A stretch of 64,000 nt of DNA from Bacteroidota bacterium (GTDB lineage Bacteria; Bacteroidota; Bacteroidia; Flavobacteriales_D; Sanyastnellaceae), in contig JAQBVN010000007.1 of the NCBI GenBank assembly GCA_027622975.1, positions 34,937-98,936 of the forward strand. The letters are read 5' to 3'. Every line of letters starts with the position of its first letter. Position 1 is the first letter of the stretch. The notes under the pieces were generated by a model, which worked only from the letters and a program-made list of their open reading frames with translations, was not told where the DNA came from and searched no databases. This document shows positions 55,654 to 63,629 of this stretch, in pieces. The position numbers and the translations under genes were made by a program.

Positions 55654-56433
55654 ATGCGGATTTCAGTCATCACAGTTTGCTACAATGCGGCTGCCACAGT
55701 GGCCGACGCGGTGGAGAGTGTACTCGGCCAAAGAGGCCAAACACGCCATGGGGCAAATGGGACTTGGGACTTGGAATACGTGGTGGTGGATGGAGCATCC
55801 ACAGACGGGACGCTCGAGGTGCTGGCACCTTACAAAGACCGCATCGCCACCCTCATCTCAGAACCCGACAAGGGGTTGTACGACGCCATGAATAAAGGGG
55901 TGGCGGCCTGCACCGGTGAGGTGGTGGCCATCCTCAATGCCGACGACGTCTATGCCTCAGACGAGGTGCTGATGCATGTGGCCGAGGCCTTCGCAGCGTC
56001 AGGGGCCCAGGGTGTCTACGGCGATTTGAACTACGTCGAGGCCGAGGACACCACCAAGGTGGTGCGTCGATGGAAGACTGGAGCCTACCAGCGAGGTGGC
56101 TTTCGTCGGGGATGGATGCCACCACATCCCGCTTTCTTTGTGCGGAAGTCGTGTTACGATCGCTGGGGCGTGTTCACCTTGAAGCTGCGCTCAGCGGCCG
56201 ATTACGAGCTCATGTTGCGCTTCATCCACCGCCACCAGATGACCTTGCACTACCTCTCCATGACCTTGGTCCACATGCGAGCCGGCGGGATGAGCAACGC
56301 CTCGCTTGGGCATCGCCTCCGGGCGCACCGCGAAGATTGGCAGGCTTGGCGAATGAATGGATTCTCGCCTTCTCCCCTTGCGCTGTGGGCCAAACCCCTG
56401 CGCAAGCTTCCCCAATTCCTGGCTCGCAAGTAA
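55654..56433 (+). CDS. Glycosyltransferase family 2
   Basis: A 259-residue GT-A enzyme without membrane helices. It opens RISVITVCYNAAATVADAVESVL; then VVVDGASTDGTLEVL and EPDKGLYDAMNKGVAACTGEVVAILNADDVYA with a DxD-like metal site (NADD), and GYGDLNY-type acceptor strand, ending KPLRKLPQFLARK. It probably transfers a hexose or HexNAc to a growing glycan. First gene of the glycan block, 106 bp after surA. Confidence 0.93.
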   Translation: MRISVITVCYNAAATVADAVESVLGQRGQTRHGANGTWDLEYVVVDGASTDGTLEVLAPYKDRIATLISEPDKGLYDAMNKGVAACTGEVVAILNADDVYASDEVLMHVAEAFAASGAQGVYGDLNYVEAEDTTKVVRRWKTGAYQRGGFRRGWMPPHPAFFVRKSCYDRWGVFTLKLRSAADYELMLRFIHRHQMTLHYLSMTLVHMRAGGMSNASLGHRLRAHREDWQAWRMNGFSPSPLALWAKPLRKLPQFLARK

Positions 56434-56465
56434 GCCATCCGGCAGGGCGGCGTATCTTTTCAGGC

Positions 56466-58226
56466 ATGAGTCAGGCACCCCCACCCTTTGGCATCCCGAG
56501 CATCTTGCGCCGGGTGTGGCGCCTGCTGACCCCTGAGGAGCGCAGGCGCACGGGGCTCATCTTGGTGGGCATCGCGGTCAACAGCGTCATCGACATCGGG
56601 GGATTAACCGTCGTCATCCCTGTCATTGGTTTGGTCATCGATCCGGGCTTGATTCACGACAACGCCTTGCTGGCACGGGCTTACGAGGGAAGCCGTTCAT
56701 GGGGTGTCGGCTCGGAAACGCAATTTCTCGTGGCCATGGCCCTGGGATTGATGGCAGCCTTTGCGTTCAAGGCGATCTTCAATTTCGCCTTGAACCTCGT
56801 CCAGACCCGTTTTTCCTTTGGCGTCGGACATCGCATGTCGCGCGTGATGTGGAAGCATCACTTTTCGCAAAGGCTCGAACGCCTGCGCACCACAGCCTCG
56901 GGACGGGTGCTCGAGGAAATCAACCGCTGGCCGCTCGCCTTCTCGTCCATGTTCATCGTGGGCAATTTGCGTTTCCTCAACGAAGTCCTGGTCGTGGCGA
57001 TCGTGGTGGTGGGACTGCTGGTGTACAAACCCCTGGTCTTGGTGGGGGTGGGACTGATTGTAGGCACTGGTGCCGCTCTGATTCACGTGGCGACCAAACG
57101 ACGGCTCGCCTACTACAGCGCAACCGCCAAAGCCGTTGAACCTCAAGCTGAAACACTGATCAACGGAGCGATTCGCGGGTTCATCGAGGTGCTGAGCTTC
57201 CAGGCATCGGACGCCATCTCCGAAAACTACCTCCGGCACACCCACAGGCTGTACCTCACCACGGGCAATGCCCAAGTGATCGGCAGCACCCCGGCCAAAC
57301 TCTACGAATTGTTGGCAGTGGCCGGCATCTGTGTGGCCATCCTGATGAGTTTGGCCTTTGGCGATTCCAACAAAGACTTTCTCAATTTGCTCATCCTCAT
57401 GGCCTTGAGCGCGTACAAAATCATGCCCTCGATGACGCGCATCAATGCGCACCTCATCAACCTGAGGGCCAAATACCACCTGATCAACGTGCTGGAAGAG
57501 GCGCTCCTGCGGTGGCGATACCTCGACGCCCAGCCTCAGGAGGCGGACCTCGACTGGACCACGGCCAGGATGACTTTGCGGGACGTCTCCGTGGCCTACG
57601 AAGGAGGAGGAACTGTGGTGAAAGGGGTGACGTGGACGTTTGAACCAGGCATGATGCACGCCATAGTGGGTCCTTCGGGTTCGGGCAAGAGCACAGTGGT
57701 GCATGCGTTGCTGGGGCTTCAACCGGCTCACAGTGGGGACATCATGGTCGGACCCGCCGAAGGCCCGCCCCAACGACTGGGCGAGGATGTCTCCGTGCGC
57801 CAATGGATGGGACGCGTGGGCTACCTGAGCCAGCAACCGTTCATGTTTGCGGGTACGGTGAAAGAAAACCTGACCATGGGGGTTCCTGGACGCATGGTGG
57901 ATGATGCCTCCGTGAGAGCGCAAGTGAAGGCGCTGGGGCTGGAAGAATGCCTTGGAGCCGATCCCTTGGCCTTCCACCTTGTGGAAGGGGGCCAAAACCT
58001 CAGTGGTGGCCAACAACAACGCCTTGCGCTGCTTCGCGCCCTGCAACTCAATCGGCCCGTCTTGGTGCTCGATGAGGCGACCAGCGCCTTGGACGATGGG
58101 CAACGTGACCGCGTGTTTGCCCTGCTTCGGGAGCGCGCCGCGTCAGGTCAAACCGTCCTTCTCGTCACACACGACAAGGATTTGGCCGCTCGCTGCGACA
58201 CGGTGATGGACTTGGGAGCGGCGTGA
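56466..58226 (+). CDS. MsbA-type ABC exporter (TMD-NBD)
   Basis: About 586 residues: an N-terminal exporter-type membrane domain (about six helices from LILVGIAVNSVIDIGGLTVVIPV on) and a C-terminal ATPase with VGPSGSGKSTVVHALLG (Walker A), NLSGGQQQRLALLRAL (signature), VLVLDEATSALDDG (Walker B) and an H-loop in LVTHD. It is of the lipid/oligosaccharide exporter type and most likely flips a glycolipid or oligosaccharide made by the neighbouring enzymes. The frame is open back to 56070 over the glycosyltransferase; the Met at 56466 gives the natural start. Confidence 0.93.
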   Translation: MSQAPPPFGIPSILRRVWRLLTPEERRRTGLILVGIAVNSVIDIGGLTVVIPVIGLVIDPGLIHDNALLARAYEGSRSWGVGSETQFLVAMALGLMAAFAFKAIFNFALNLVQTRFSFGVGHRMSRVMWKHHFSQRLERLRTTASGRVLEEINRWPLAFSSMFIVGNLRFLNEVLVVAIVVVGLLVYKPLVLVGVGLIVGTGAALIHVATKRRLAYYSATAKAVEPQAETLINGAIRGFIEVLSFQASDAISENYLRHTHRLYLTTGNAQVIGSTPAKLYELLAVAGICVAILMSLAFGDSNKDFLNLLILMALSAYKIMPSMTRINAHLINLRAKYHLINVLEEALLRWRYLDAQPQEADLDWTTARMTLRDVSVAYEGGGTVVKGVTWTFEPGMMHAIVGPSGSGKSTVVHALLGLQPAHSGDIMVGPAEGPPQRLGEDVSVRQWMGRVGYLSQQPFMFAGTVKENLTMGVPGRMVDDASVRAQVKALGLEECLGADPLAFHLVEGGQNLSGGQQQRLALLRALQLNRPVLVLDEATSALDDGQRDRVFALLRERAASGQTVLLVTHDKDLAARCDTVMDLGAA

Positions 58227-58241
58227 TCGCTCCCCGGCGGC

Positions 58242-58835
58242 TCAGCCGCCCTGCTCGGTCCCATCAGGCCATAGCCGCGCCTCGAGCGCCGACCACAGGG
58301 GGTTGCGTTCCCGGGCTGAGGCGTCGAGCTCGGCAGGACGCGAAGCCCCCAAATCGTTGAGGTGCGGAAGCTGCAGAGGGGCAGCTTGGGGATGGACTTC
58401 GGCCAGAAACGCCTGAAGGTCCCCGGCCAGATGGTCCAGCCTGAGGAAATCCGTGACCCTCTCCACGTCAAAGTACCCCAGCCACCAATCGGCAGGGCAC
58501 CACCGACCAAGTCGCAAGCTGAAAAACTCTCCCTCGCGGTACCGGTCCACGGGGACGTGGAGGCCCATGTGAGTGGCCCATTTGTGGTTGCTCATCAACC
58601 AATCGCCCAGTGGCCTCATGTTCATCGCCACGCGCTCGGCCTCCACCACGTGGCCTTCCCGCACCGCTCGCGTGGCCAAGTTGTCGTGTTTAAGCTGAAG
58701 CTTGTCATCGTCCAGGCGCCACGTGGCGCGCTCCCTTCGTGGAAGAGAGCGCTGGGCCTGTCGCATCGCCGCAACCGTGGACGTCCCTCCCGTTCTGGGC
58801 AGATGAAGCCACACACATGCTTCCGTTTGTACCAT
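58242..58835 (-). CDS. P-loop sulfotransferase-family protein 1
   Basis: A 197-residue protein with an N-terminal CVWLHLPRTGGTSTVAAMRQAQ, the 5'-phosphosulfate-binding loop (PRTGGTS) of the carbohydrate sulfotransferase family. Later parts (LGYFDVERVTDFLRLDHLAGDLQAFL) resemble the region holding the 3'-phosphate site. Sulfotransferases of this group use PAPS to sulfate sugars or glycolipids. It faces the exporter gene tail-to-tail with 15 bp between. Confidence 0.78.
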   Translation of the reverse strand: MVQTEACVWLHLPRTGGTSTVAAMRQAQRSLPRRERATWRLDDDKLQLKHDNLATRAVREGHVVEAERVAMNMRPLGDWLMSNHKWATHMGLHVPVDRYREGEFFSLRLGRWCPADWWLGYFDVERVTDFLRLDHLAGDLQAFLAEVHPQAAPLQLPHLNDLGASRPAELDASARERNPLWSALEARLWPDGTEQGG

Positions 58836-58887
58836 TTGTTCGCAATGTCGGAAATTACACCCACGTCACCCGAGGAAGCGTGACGCC

Positions 58888-59832
58888 ATGACCATGAACC
58901 TCCCGCGCCTGAACCTGCTCAACCTGCTGCTGGACCTCTTCCCGAGGGTTGCCTACCTGTGGCTGCGATGGGCCGATCGCTGGAAGTGGCTGGATGCGGG
59001 TGGAGAGGCTGAGCGTTTGGACCAATACGCACGGGCCAAACGCTACGGCAGGCGCGCAGCCCGCAAGCACCGCAACAAGGCCGCGGCCTCGGATGACGCC
59101 TTGGATGTGGAAGTGCTGATCACCGTCTTCAAATACAAGGACTACGTCGAGCAAGCCGTGACGTCGGCCCAAGAAGCCTTGGAGGCCCTCAGAAATCACG
59201 GGTGGCGGGGCGGCATCGCCCTGGTGGAGGACTGCGGTGGGGATGGGTCGTGGGAGCTCGCATGCGAGCTTGCCGATGCATCTCCGGTTCCGATGCGTCT
59301 GTTGCAGCCTGCCAAAAACATCGGGTTGACTGGGGCTCGGAATTTGGCCTTGATGTCCAGCCGGTCGAAGGCGATGTTTGTGCTGGATGCGGACAACAAG
59401 GTCTACCCCGAAGGGCTTGTCAACCTTTGGCAGCTGATGCAACGGGAGCACGCCACGGCTGCCTACGGGCCCCTCGACGTCCTCACCACAACCGGTGAGT
59501 CCATGGGCTGGGTGTCCGACCGTCCGCCGGATCGACAGTGGATGATGACCGAGGGCAACCACATCGACGCCATGGCCCTGTTTGACACCACGGTGTTGCA
59601 ACGGGCTGGTGGCTGGGACCCTCAGTTGCTGAAGCATTGCTGGGGCTTGGAAGACTATGAGTTGTGGGTCCGTTTGATGCGTGCCAACAAGCACATTGCC
59701 TTTCATCCCGAGCCAGTCGGCCAGTACCTTCTCAAGGACGATTCGATGGCGCGCACCATGAATCCGAGAACGTGGAGCAGTTTCTGTGCGTACATGAGGG
59801 CCAAGCACAGTCCCGAATTCCAAGTTTCTTGA
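58888..59832 (+). CDS. Glycosyltransferase family 2 (second)
   Basis: A 314-residue protein. An amphipathic/hydrophobic N-terminus (LNLLNLLLDLFPRVAYLWLRWADRW) may attach it to the membrane; a basic stretch follows. The GT-A domain shows VEVLITVFKYKDYVEQAVTSA, VEDCGGDGSW, GLTGARNLALMSSRSKAMFVLDADNKVYPEG (DAD metal site), and CWGLEDYELWVRLMRANK, the ED motif of family 2. The last codons (EFQVS) and the stop lie inside the first unit of a 16-bp tandem repeat, so the C-terminus may vary with repeat changes. It diverges from sulfotransferase 1. Confidence 0.9.
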   Translation: MTMNLPRLNLLNLLLDLFPRVAYLWLRWADRWKWLDAGGEAERLDQYARAKRYGRRAARKHRNKAAASDDALDVEVLITVFKYKDYVEQAVTSAQEALEALRNHGWRGGIALVEDCGGDGSWELACELADASPVPMRLLQPAKNIGLTGARNLALMSSRSKAMFVLDADNKVYPEGLVNLWQLMQREHATAAYGPLDVLTTTGESMGWVSDRPPDRQWMMTEGNHIDAMALFDTTVLQRAGGWDPQLLKHCWGLEDYELWVRLMRANKHIAFHPEPVGQYLLKDDSMARTMNPRTWSSFCAYMRAKHSPEFQVS

Positions 59833-59894
59833 ATTCCAAGTGTCCCGAATTCCAAGTGTCCTGAATTCCAAGTGTCCTGAATTCCAAATGCCTT
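59815..59894 (+). repeat. 16-bp tandem repeat, 5 copies, over the end of a glycosyltransferase gene
   Basis: Five units of GAATTCCAAGTGTCCT with minor changes. The first unit holds the last codons and the second begins within the stop codon. As 16 is not a multiple of three, each unit shifts the frame; a repeat change upstream of the stop would alter the tail. Confidence 0.93.
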
Positions 59895-59989
59895 GACAAC
59901 CCGCTGAAGCCTCAGCGAAGTCAAGCCTCGCTCCTCAAGGGCACCCGTCAACCTCCCTTGGCAATCGCCAGTGGCTCATCTCCGAAAAT

Positions 59990-60045
59990 CAATCACAGGA
60001 GAGCCCTCGCCGAAGCGCAATCACAGGCGAACCCTCTCCGAGGTT
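59990..60045. repeat. 28-bp imperfect direct repeat, 2 copies
   Basis: Two adjacent copies beginning CAATCACAGG, each ending just before a CAATC, followed by a third partial start. It fills the gap between the 16-bp repeat and sulfotransferase 2. Confidence 0.7.
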
Positions 60046-60057
60046 CAATCGCCGTGA

Positions 60058-60795
60058 TCAATCATCGAAGGTGAACCCAAATCGCGCCACATCCCGGGCG
60101 TAGTGTTGGGCCACAAATTCTGCGTCAGCCTCGTGTTTGTAGTAGGTCCGCCAATCCACGCGTTGCGGGGCACGGTTGGCGCGTGGCAACGGGCGCGACC
60201 ATCCCTCTCCCGGTTTCAACGCCTCGCCCAATTCGGCCCACGCCTCCTCCAACCGGTCAAACCTCAGCACGTCGTCCCCTGCAAAATGTCCATCGAGCAT
60301 CAGGTAATCCTCTTGATTCCAGCCCGTCGACTTCAGGTAGGGCGCCCCCGGTTGGGGTCCAATGGGCCACAAGCGAGAACGCAACGACCTCGCCAACTCC
60401 TTGGCCGATGTTTCCTCGATGGTCGCGGTTCGGCGCAAAAAGGTGGAAAAGGACACAGGTCGTTTGCGTCCCGCAGGTCGGTCCATCTCCACACCCGCCT
60501 CCGGCGCACCACCATCAGGACCGCCATTCTCAGGGGCAAGCAGATAGGCTGACAGGGCGTTGTGCACACCCTTGCGGACCATCATGCGGTACCACGACAC
60601 TTGGCGCTCCCACGGATTGCGCACCACGGCCACGATGCGCGGGCGATCTGCAGGCAACATCACATCGCACAGCCTCATGTGATGGGGCTTGATGAGCCGG
60701 GACCCGCGCTCAGCGCGAAAGGCCTCCGTGATGCTGGTGCCAGCGGTTTTTTGGATGTGGACGAAGAGGACGCCCAGTCGGGGGTTGTGGATCAT
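60058..60795 (-). CDS. P-loop sulfotransferase-family protein 2
   Basis: A 245-residue protein with the phosphosulfate loop LFVHIQKTAGTSITEAF near the start and the 3'-phosphate-binding region VAVVRNPWERQVSWY, the strongest match of the three to membrane-associated carbohydrate sulfotransferases. A variable acidic/proline loop (about residues 88-112) and a C-terminal RVDWRTYYKHEADAEFVAQHYARDVARFGF follow; this last motif is typical of the family's C-terminus. It should use PAPS to sulfate a glycan. Confidence 0.9.
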   Translation of the reverse strand: MIHNPRLGVLFVHIQKTAGTSITEAFRAERGSRLIKPHHMRLCDVMLPADRPRIVAVVRNPWERQVSWYRMMVRKGVHNALSAYLLAPENGGPDGGAPEAGVEMDRPAGRKRPVSFSTFLRRTATIEETSAKELARSLRSRLWPIGPQPGAPYLKSTGWNQEDYLMLDGHFAGDDVLRFDRLEEAWAELGEALKPGEGWSRPLPRANRAPQRVDWRTYYKHEADAEFVAQHYARDVARFGFTFDD

Positions 60796-60812
60796 GTCGG
60801 TCGGTGTTCATG

Positions 60813-60898
60813 TCGAGGCCAAATCTCGAGGCCACATCGAGGCCACATCCGAGGGTGCGTCTGAGGGTGCGTCTGTGGGTGCGTCTGTGGGTGCGTCT
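60813..60898. repeat. Two short tandem repeat arrays (11-12 bp) between sulfotransferase genes
   Basis: About three units of TCGAGGCCACA type (60813-60848) are followed by four 12-bp units GAGGGTGCGTCT / GTGGGTGCGTCT (60851-60898). They fill almost all of the 106-bp gap upstream of sulfotransferase 2. Confidence 0.88.
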
Positions 60899-60901
60899 CC
60901 A

Positions 60902-61531
60902 TCATCCCATGGTCGAATCGAAGGTGCCGGGAAAACGAGATTGAAGCCACGCCAAATCCGCTTGGACACGGTCCCGAATTTCCCACATCAGCAAAGGATC
61001 CCATGCCTCACCACGCTCGGTCACATTCTTGCGATCGCGCCGCTCCACGGCAGGCAGCCCCAAGGAGGCGAGCAAGTCATCCATGTTGTTCAGTGGCCAC
61101 ACCTCGATGCTTTCATCCACCCTGCCTTCTTCGTCTCGGAGAAAGTCGAGGATGCCAAGGTTGTGCTGGTCAAATCGCCCAAACACCTCCGCGTCTTCCG
61201 AGAAAAAATGCGTCACAAAGTCGGAGGGGCTTGCCGTGAATTGGGCCAAATCACGGCGATACAGTCGCGCATAGCGGTAGGCCGAGAGCACCCTGTCCAC
61301 GGGATGCCTGACCAAGGCAACCACCCGAAATCCGGGCGGGGTGACCCACCCCATCTGGCGCAATTCACCCCAAGTCAGGTGCTGCGGGGTATGTCCGTTC
61401 ACCATGACAGACCCGTCGGCGATGTGCAAAAATGGGGGGTCCCCAGCCGCTTCCAAACACCCAGAAAATGTGTCGCCACCGCATTTGGGGATGTGGATGA
61501 AGAGGAGTTTGTGCTTCAAAAACAAGGGCAT
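60902..61531 (-). CDS. P-loop sulfotransferase-family protein 3
   Basis: A 209-residue protein with LLFIHIPKCGGDTFSGCLEA (phosphosulfate loop PKCGGDT) and RVVALVRHPVDRVLSAYRYAR (3'-phosphate site with conserved R, S and YR), both diagnostic of the sulfotransferase 2 family. The middle holds FGRFDQHNLGILDFL. It is distinct in sequence from the other two, so they are not recent duplicates. Same strand as sulfotransferase 2; the intervening repeats are short. Confidence 0.9.
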   Translation of the reverse strand: MPLFLKHKLLFIHIPKCGGDTFSGCLEAAGDPPFLHIADGSVMVNGHTPQHLTWGELRQMGWVTPPGFRVVALVRHPVDRVLSAYRYARLYRRDLAQFTASPSDFVTHFFSEDAEVFGRFDQHNLGILDFLRDEEGRVDESIEVWPLNNMDDLLASLGLPAVERRDRKNVTERGEAWDPLLMWEIRDRVQADLAWLQSRFPGTFDSTMG

Positions 61532-61838
61532 GCCGCATGGATTGAATCGCCTGCCCCCTTAGGTCGAGCTCCCTCCCATGCAATCCACCCAAACTCCCGA
61601 GGGAAGTCTCCATGGAAGGATCCGAAGAAAGTCACCGCTAGAGGTCCTGAGCGATTTCGCAAAATAGCGCCCAACCCCCATCCACCCATCCTCTCAGCAC
61701 ACTCCTTTCACTTGACGCCCCTCTTCTTGATTCGACCCAGCCTTTCAATTCATGTCCCGTGGTTGAGGCCAACCGCCCGTGGGGCGTTATCTTCGGGCTT
61801 CTACATCCTTTGCAAACTCCCTACCAAGCTTTCCGACC
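61532..61838. other. Intergenic region upstream of moxR
   Basis: A 307-bp gap between the divergent sulfotransferase 3 and moxR genes. It is pyrimidine-rich on the plus strand (61660-61760). I see no exact TAnnTTTG; TATCTTCG at about 61788 is a weak candidate for moxR. No supported gene or hairpin. Confidence 0.4.
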
Positions 61839-62804
61839 GTGGCGAACTTTTCCGACGACAAATCCGCGCTTGATGCGCTGCGCTCCCAACACCAGACCCT
61901 CCTTGCCGAAGTCGGCAAGGTCATCGTGGGACAAGACGAGGTGATCCGCGAGGTCACCACGGCGATTTTTGCTGGTGGCCACATCCTTCTCGTGGGTGTT
62001 CCCGGACTCGCCAAGACACTTCTGGTCAACACGATCGCTCAAGCCCTGGGATTGAGCTTCAACCGCATCCAGTTCACGCCGGACCTGATGCCCAGCGACA
62101 TCGTGGGCTCAGAAATCCTCGACGAATCCCGGCAGTTCAAATTCGTCAAGGGCCCGCTCTTTGCCAACATCGTCTTGGCTGACGAGATCAACCGGACGCC
62201 CCCCAAGACGCAGGCGGCCCTCCTTGAAGCCATGCAGGAACGTGCGGTCACGGCCGCGGGTCAGCGCTACCCCCTGCCCGCCCCCTTCTTCGTCCTCGCG
62301 ACCCAAAACCCCATCGAGCAGGAAGGCACCTACCCCCTTCCCGAGGCGCAGCTCGACCGCTTCATGTTCAACACGTGGGTCGACTACCCCTCGTTTGACG
62401 AAGAGGTCAACGTTGTGAAGCAAACGACCTCCGACGCGGCCTCGAACGTCAGCCCGGTCATCAGCGGCGACGAGATCCTCGCCTACCAAGCGGTCATCCG
62501 CCGCATGCCCGTCGCCGACAACGTCGTCAACTACGCCGTCAACCTCGCCGCTTCCACCCGCCCGGGCCGGGACCGCGCGACGGCCGAAGTGAACCAGTAC
62601 CTGAGCTGGGGCGCAGGGCCCCGCGCCTCGCAGTACCTCATCGTCGCCGCGAAGGTCAACGCGGCCCTCAACGGCAAATACAGCCCGGACATCGAAGACG
62701 TCCAGGCCGTCGCCACGCCAATCTTGCGCCATCGCATCGTTCGGAACTACAAAGCGGAGGCCGACGGCATCACAGTCGAAGCCCTCATCACACGGCTGTT
62801 GTAA
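61839..62804 (+). CDS. MoxR-family AAA+ ATPase
   Basis: About 321 residues from a GTG at 61839 (ANFSDDKSALDAL), the start that fits the family; the frame is open to an earlier GTG at 61779. It has VIVGQDEVI, Walker A GVPGLAKTLL, Walker B IVLADEINRTPP, sensor-1 FFVLATQNPIEQEGTYPLPEAQLDRFMF, and the arginine-rich C-terminal lid. MoxR ATPases work as chaperones for cofactor or complex assembly, usually with a VWA protein encoded downstream; here the next gene is on the other strand, so the usual DUF58/VWA partners are not adjacent. Confidence 0.94.
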   Translation: MANFSDDKSALDALRSQHQTLLAEVGKVIVGQDEVIREVTTAIFAGGHILLVGVPGLAKTLLVNTIAQALGLSFNRIQFTPDLMPSDIVGSEILDESRQFKFVKGPLFANIVLADEINRTPPKTQAALLEAMQERAVTAAGQRYPLPAPFFVLATQNPIEQEGTYPLPEAQLDRFMFNTWVDYPSFDEEVNVVKQTTSDAASNVSPVISGDEILAYQAVIRRMPVADNVVNYAVNLAASTRPGRDRATAEVNQYLSWGAGPRASQYLIVAAKVNAALNGKYSPDIEDVQAVATPILRHRIVRNYKAEADGITVEALITRLL

Positions 62805-62830
62805 CTTTGACCGGAGTGGACATCAACGTT

Positions 62831-63528
62831 TCAATCAATGACGTCGTTGACACTGGATGGGAATTGGGCCAAATGCGCCGCCACCACAGGCCGCAGCCCC
62901 TCCGCTGCGATCATCGGCTCCACCGCCGACCACGCCACCCCCGAACGGTGCCAATCGACGAGGGTGTACAGCCCCACGAATTGGTCCGGGGCGTCGTTCA
63001 CGAACGCATTCGCAAGGAGCAACGCCATGGCTTGGGTGCGATCGCCGGGCTGGGCAAAGGCCGCATCGAAGCGCCGGTCCATGTCCACCCGCCCGCCGAG
63101 GTGGTGCGGCATCCGATGCAAATCGAGGGAATGCACGCCGTCAAAGGTGAAGGTGGTCGAGTGCAGATCGATCGCCTTGACAGTCATGGCAGGCCAGGAT
63201 TTCATCAAACCCAAGGCCCAATCAAACTGCCCCGGCCGCACCCACACATCCACATCTTGCGGTGCAGGCCCTTGAGCCGACCTGCCAAATCCGGCGCCAC
63301 CGCCACGCCCGCCGCCTCGAGCTGCGTCCACACGAGGGGCAGCAACCGGAGCTCGGTCGGGCTCAACCCCTCGAGGTCCGGGCACTGCCGGAGCCACGCC
63401 GCCCACTCGTCCTCCGACGGCCGGATGGCCACCCGCGCGAGCAGCGCATCCCGCCGCCCCGCGACGCTCGCTTGAACGGGGCCCCCTTCGGCGCTGGCGT
63501 GAGGTTGTTTTGAATTCACGTGGTCCAC
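62831..63528 (-). pseudogene. Decayed nucleotidyltransferase-family protein (frameshift, likely internal deletion)
   Basis: Two frames each hold half of one protein. Frame A (63528 to about 63260) gives RRDALLARVAIRPSEDEWAA, LRQCPDLEGLSPTELRLLPLVWTQLEAAGV and LAGRLKGLHRK, the N-terminal helical part of the NTP_transf_5 family. Frame B (about 63275 to 62831) resumes at PQDVDVWVRPGQFDW, HSLDLHRMPHHLG and VDMDRRFDAAF, the nucleotidyl-binding core with the DxD pair and C-terminus. In intact members some 50 residues, including a helix and the LKGxAL motif, lie between these parts, so a deletion of non-triplet length is the simplest explanation. A sequencing error would not restore the missing segment. 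Confidence 0.65.
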
Positions 63529-63629
63529 GGTTCAAAGATAAAGCCGGACATTTCGCATGGCGGTGCGGGTTGTTTTTTGTTTATTTTCGGGCTTCGCAGA
63601 AAAAAACACAATCGACAGCCCGCGGCGCG

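Noticed and set aside
56697..58103. 468-residue minus-strand frame opposite the ABC exporter
   Set aside because: The opposite strand has all ABC transporter motifs; this frame is histidine- and glutamine-rich shadow sequence.
58236..58250. GGCGGC-TCA-GCCGCC hairpin between convergent genes
   Set aside because: No T-tract on either strand, so not called as an intrinsic terminator.
59815..59894. Possible CRISPR array
   Set aside because: The 16-bp units are directly adjacent with no spacers and no cas genes are present.
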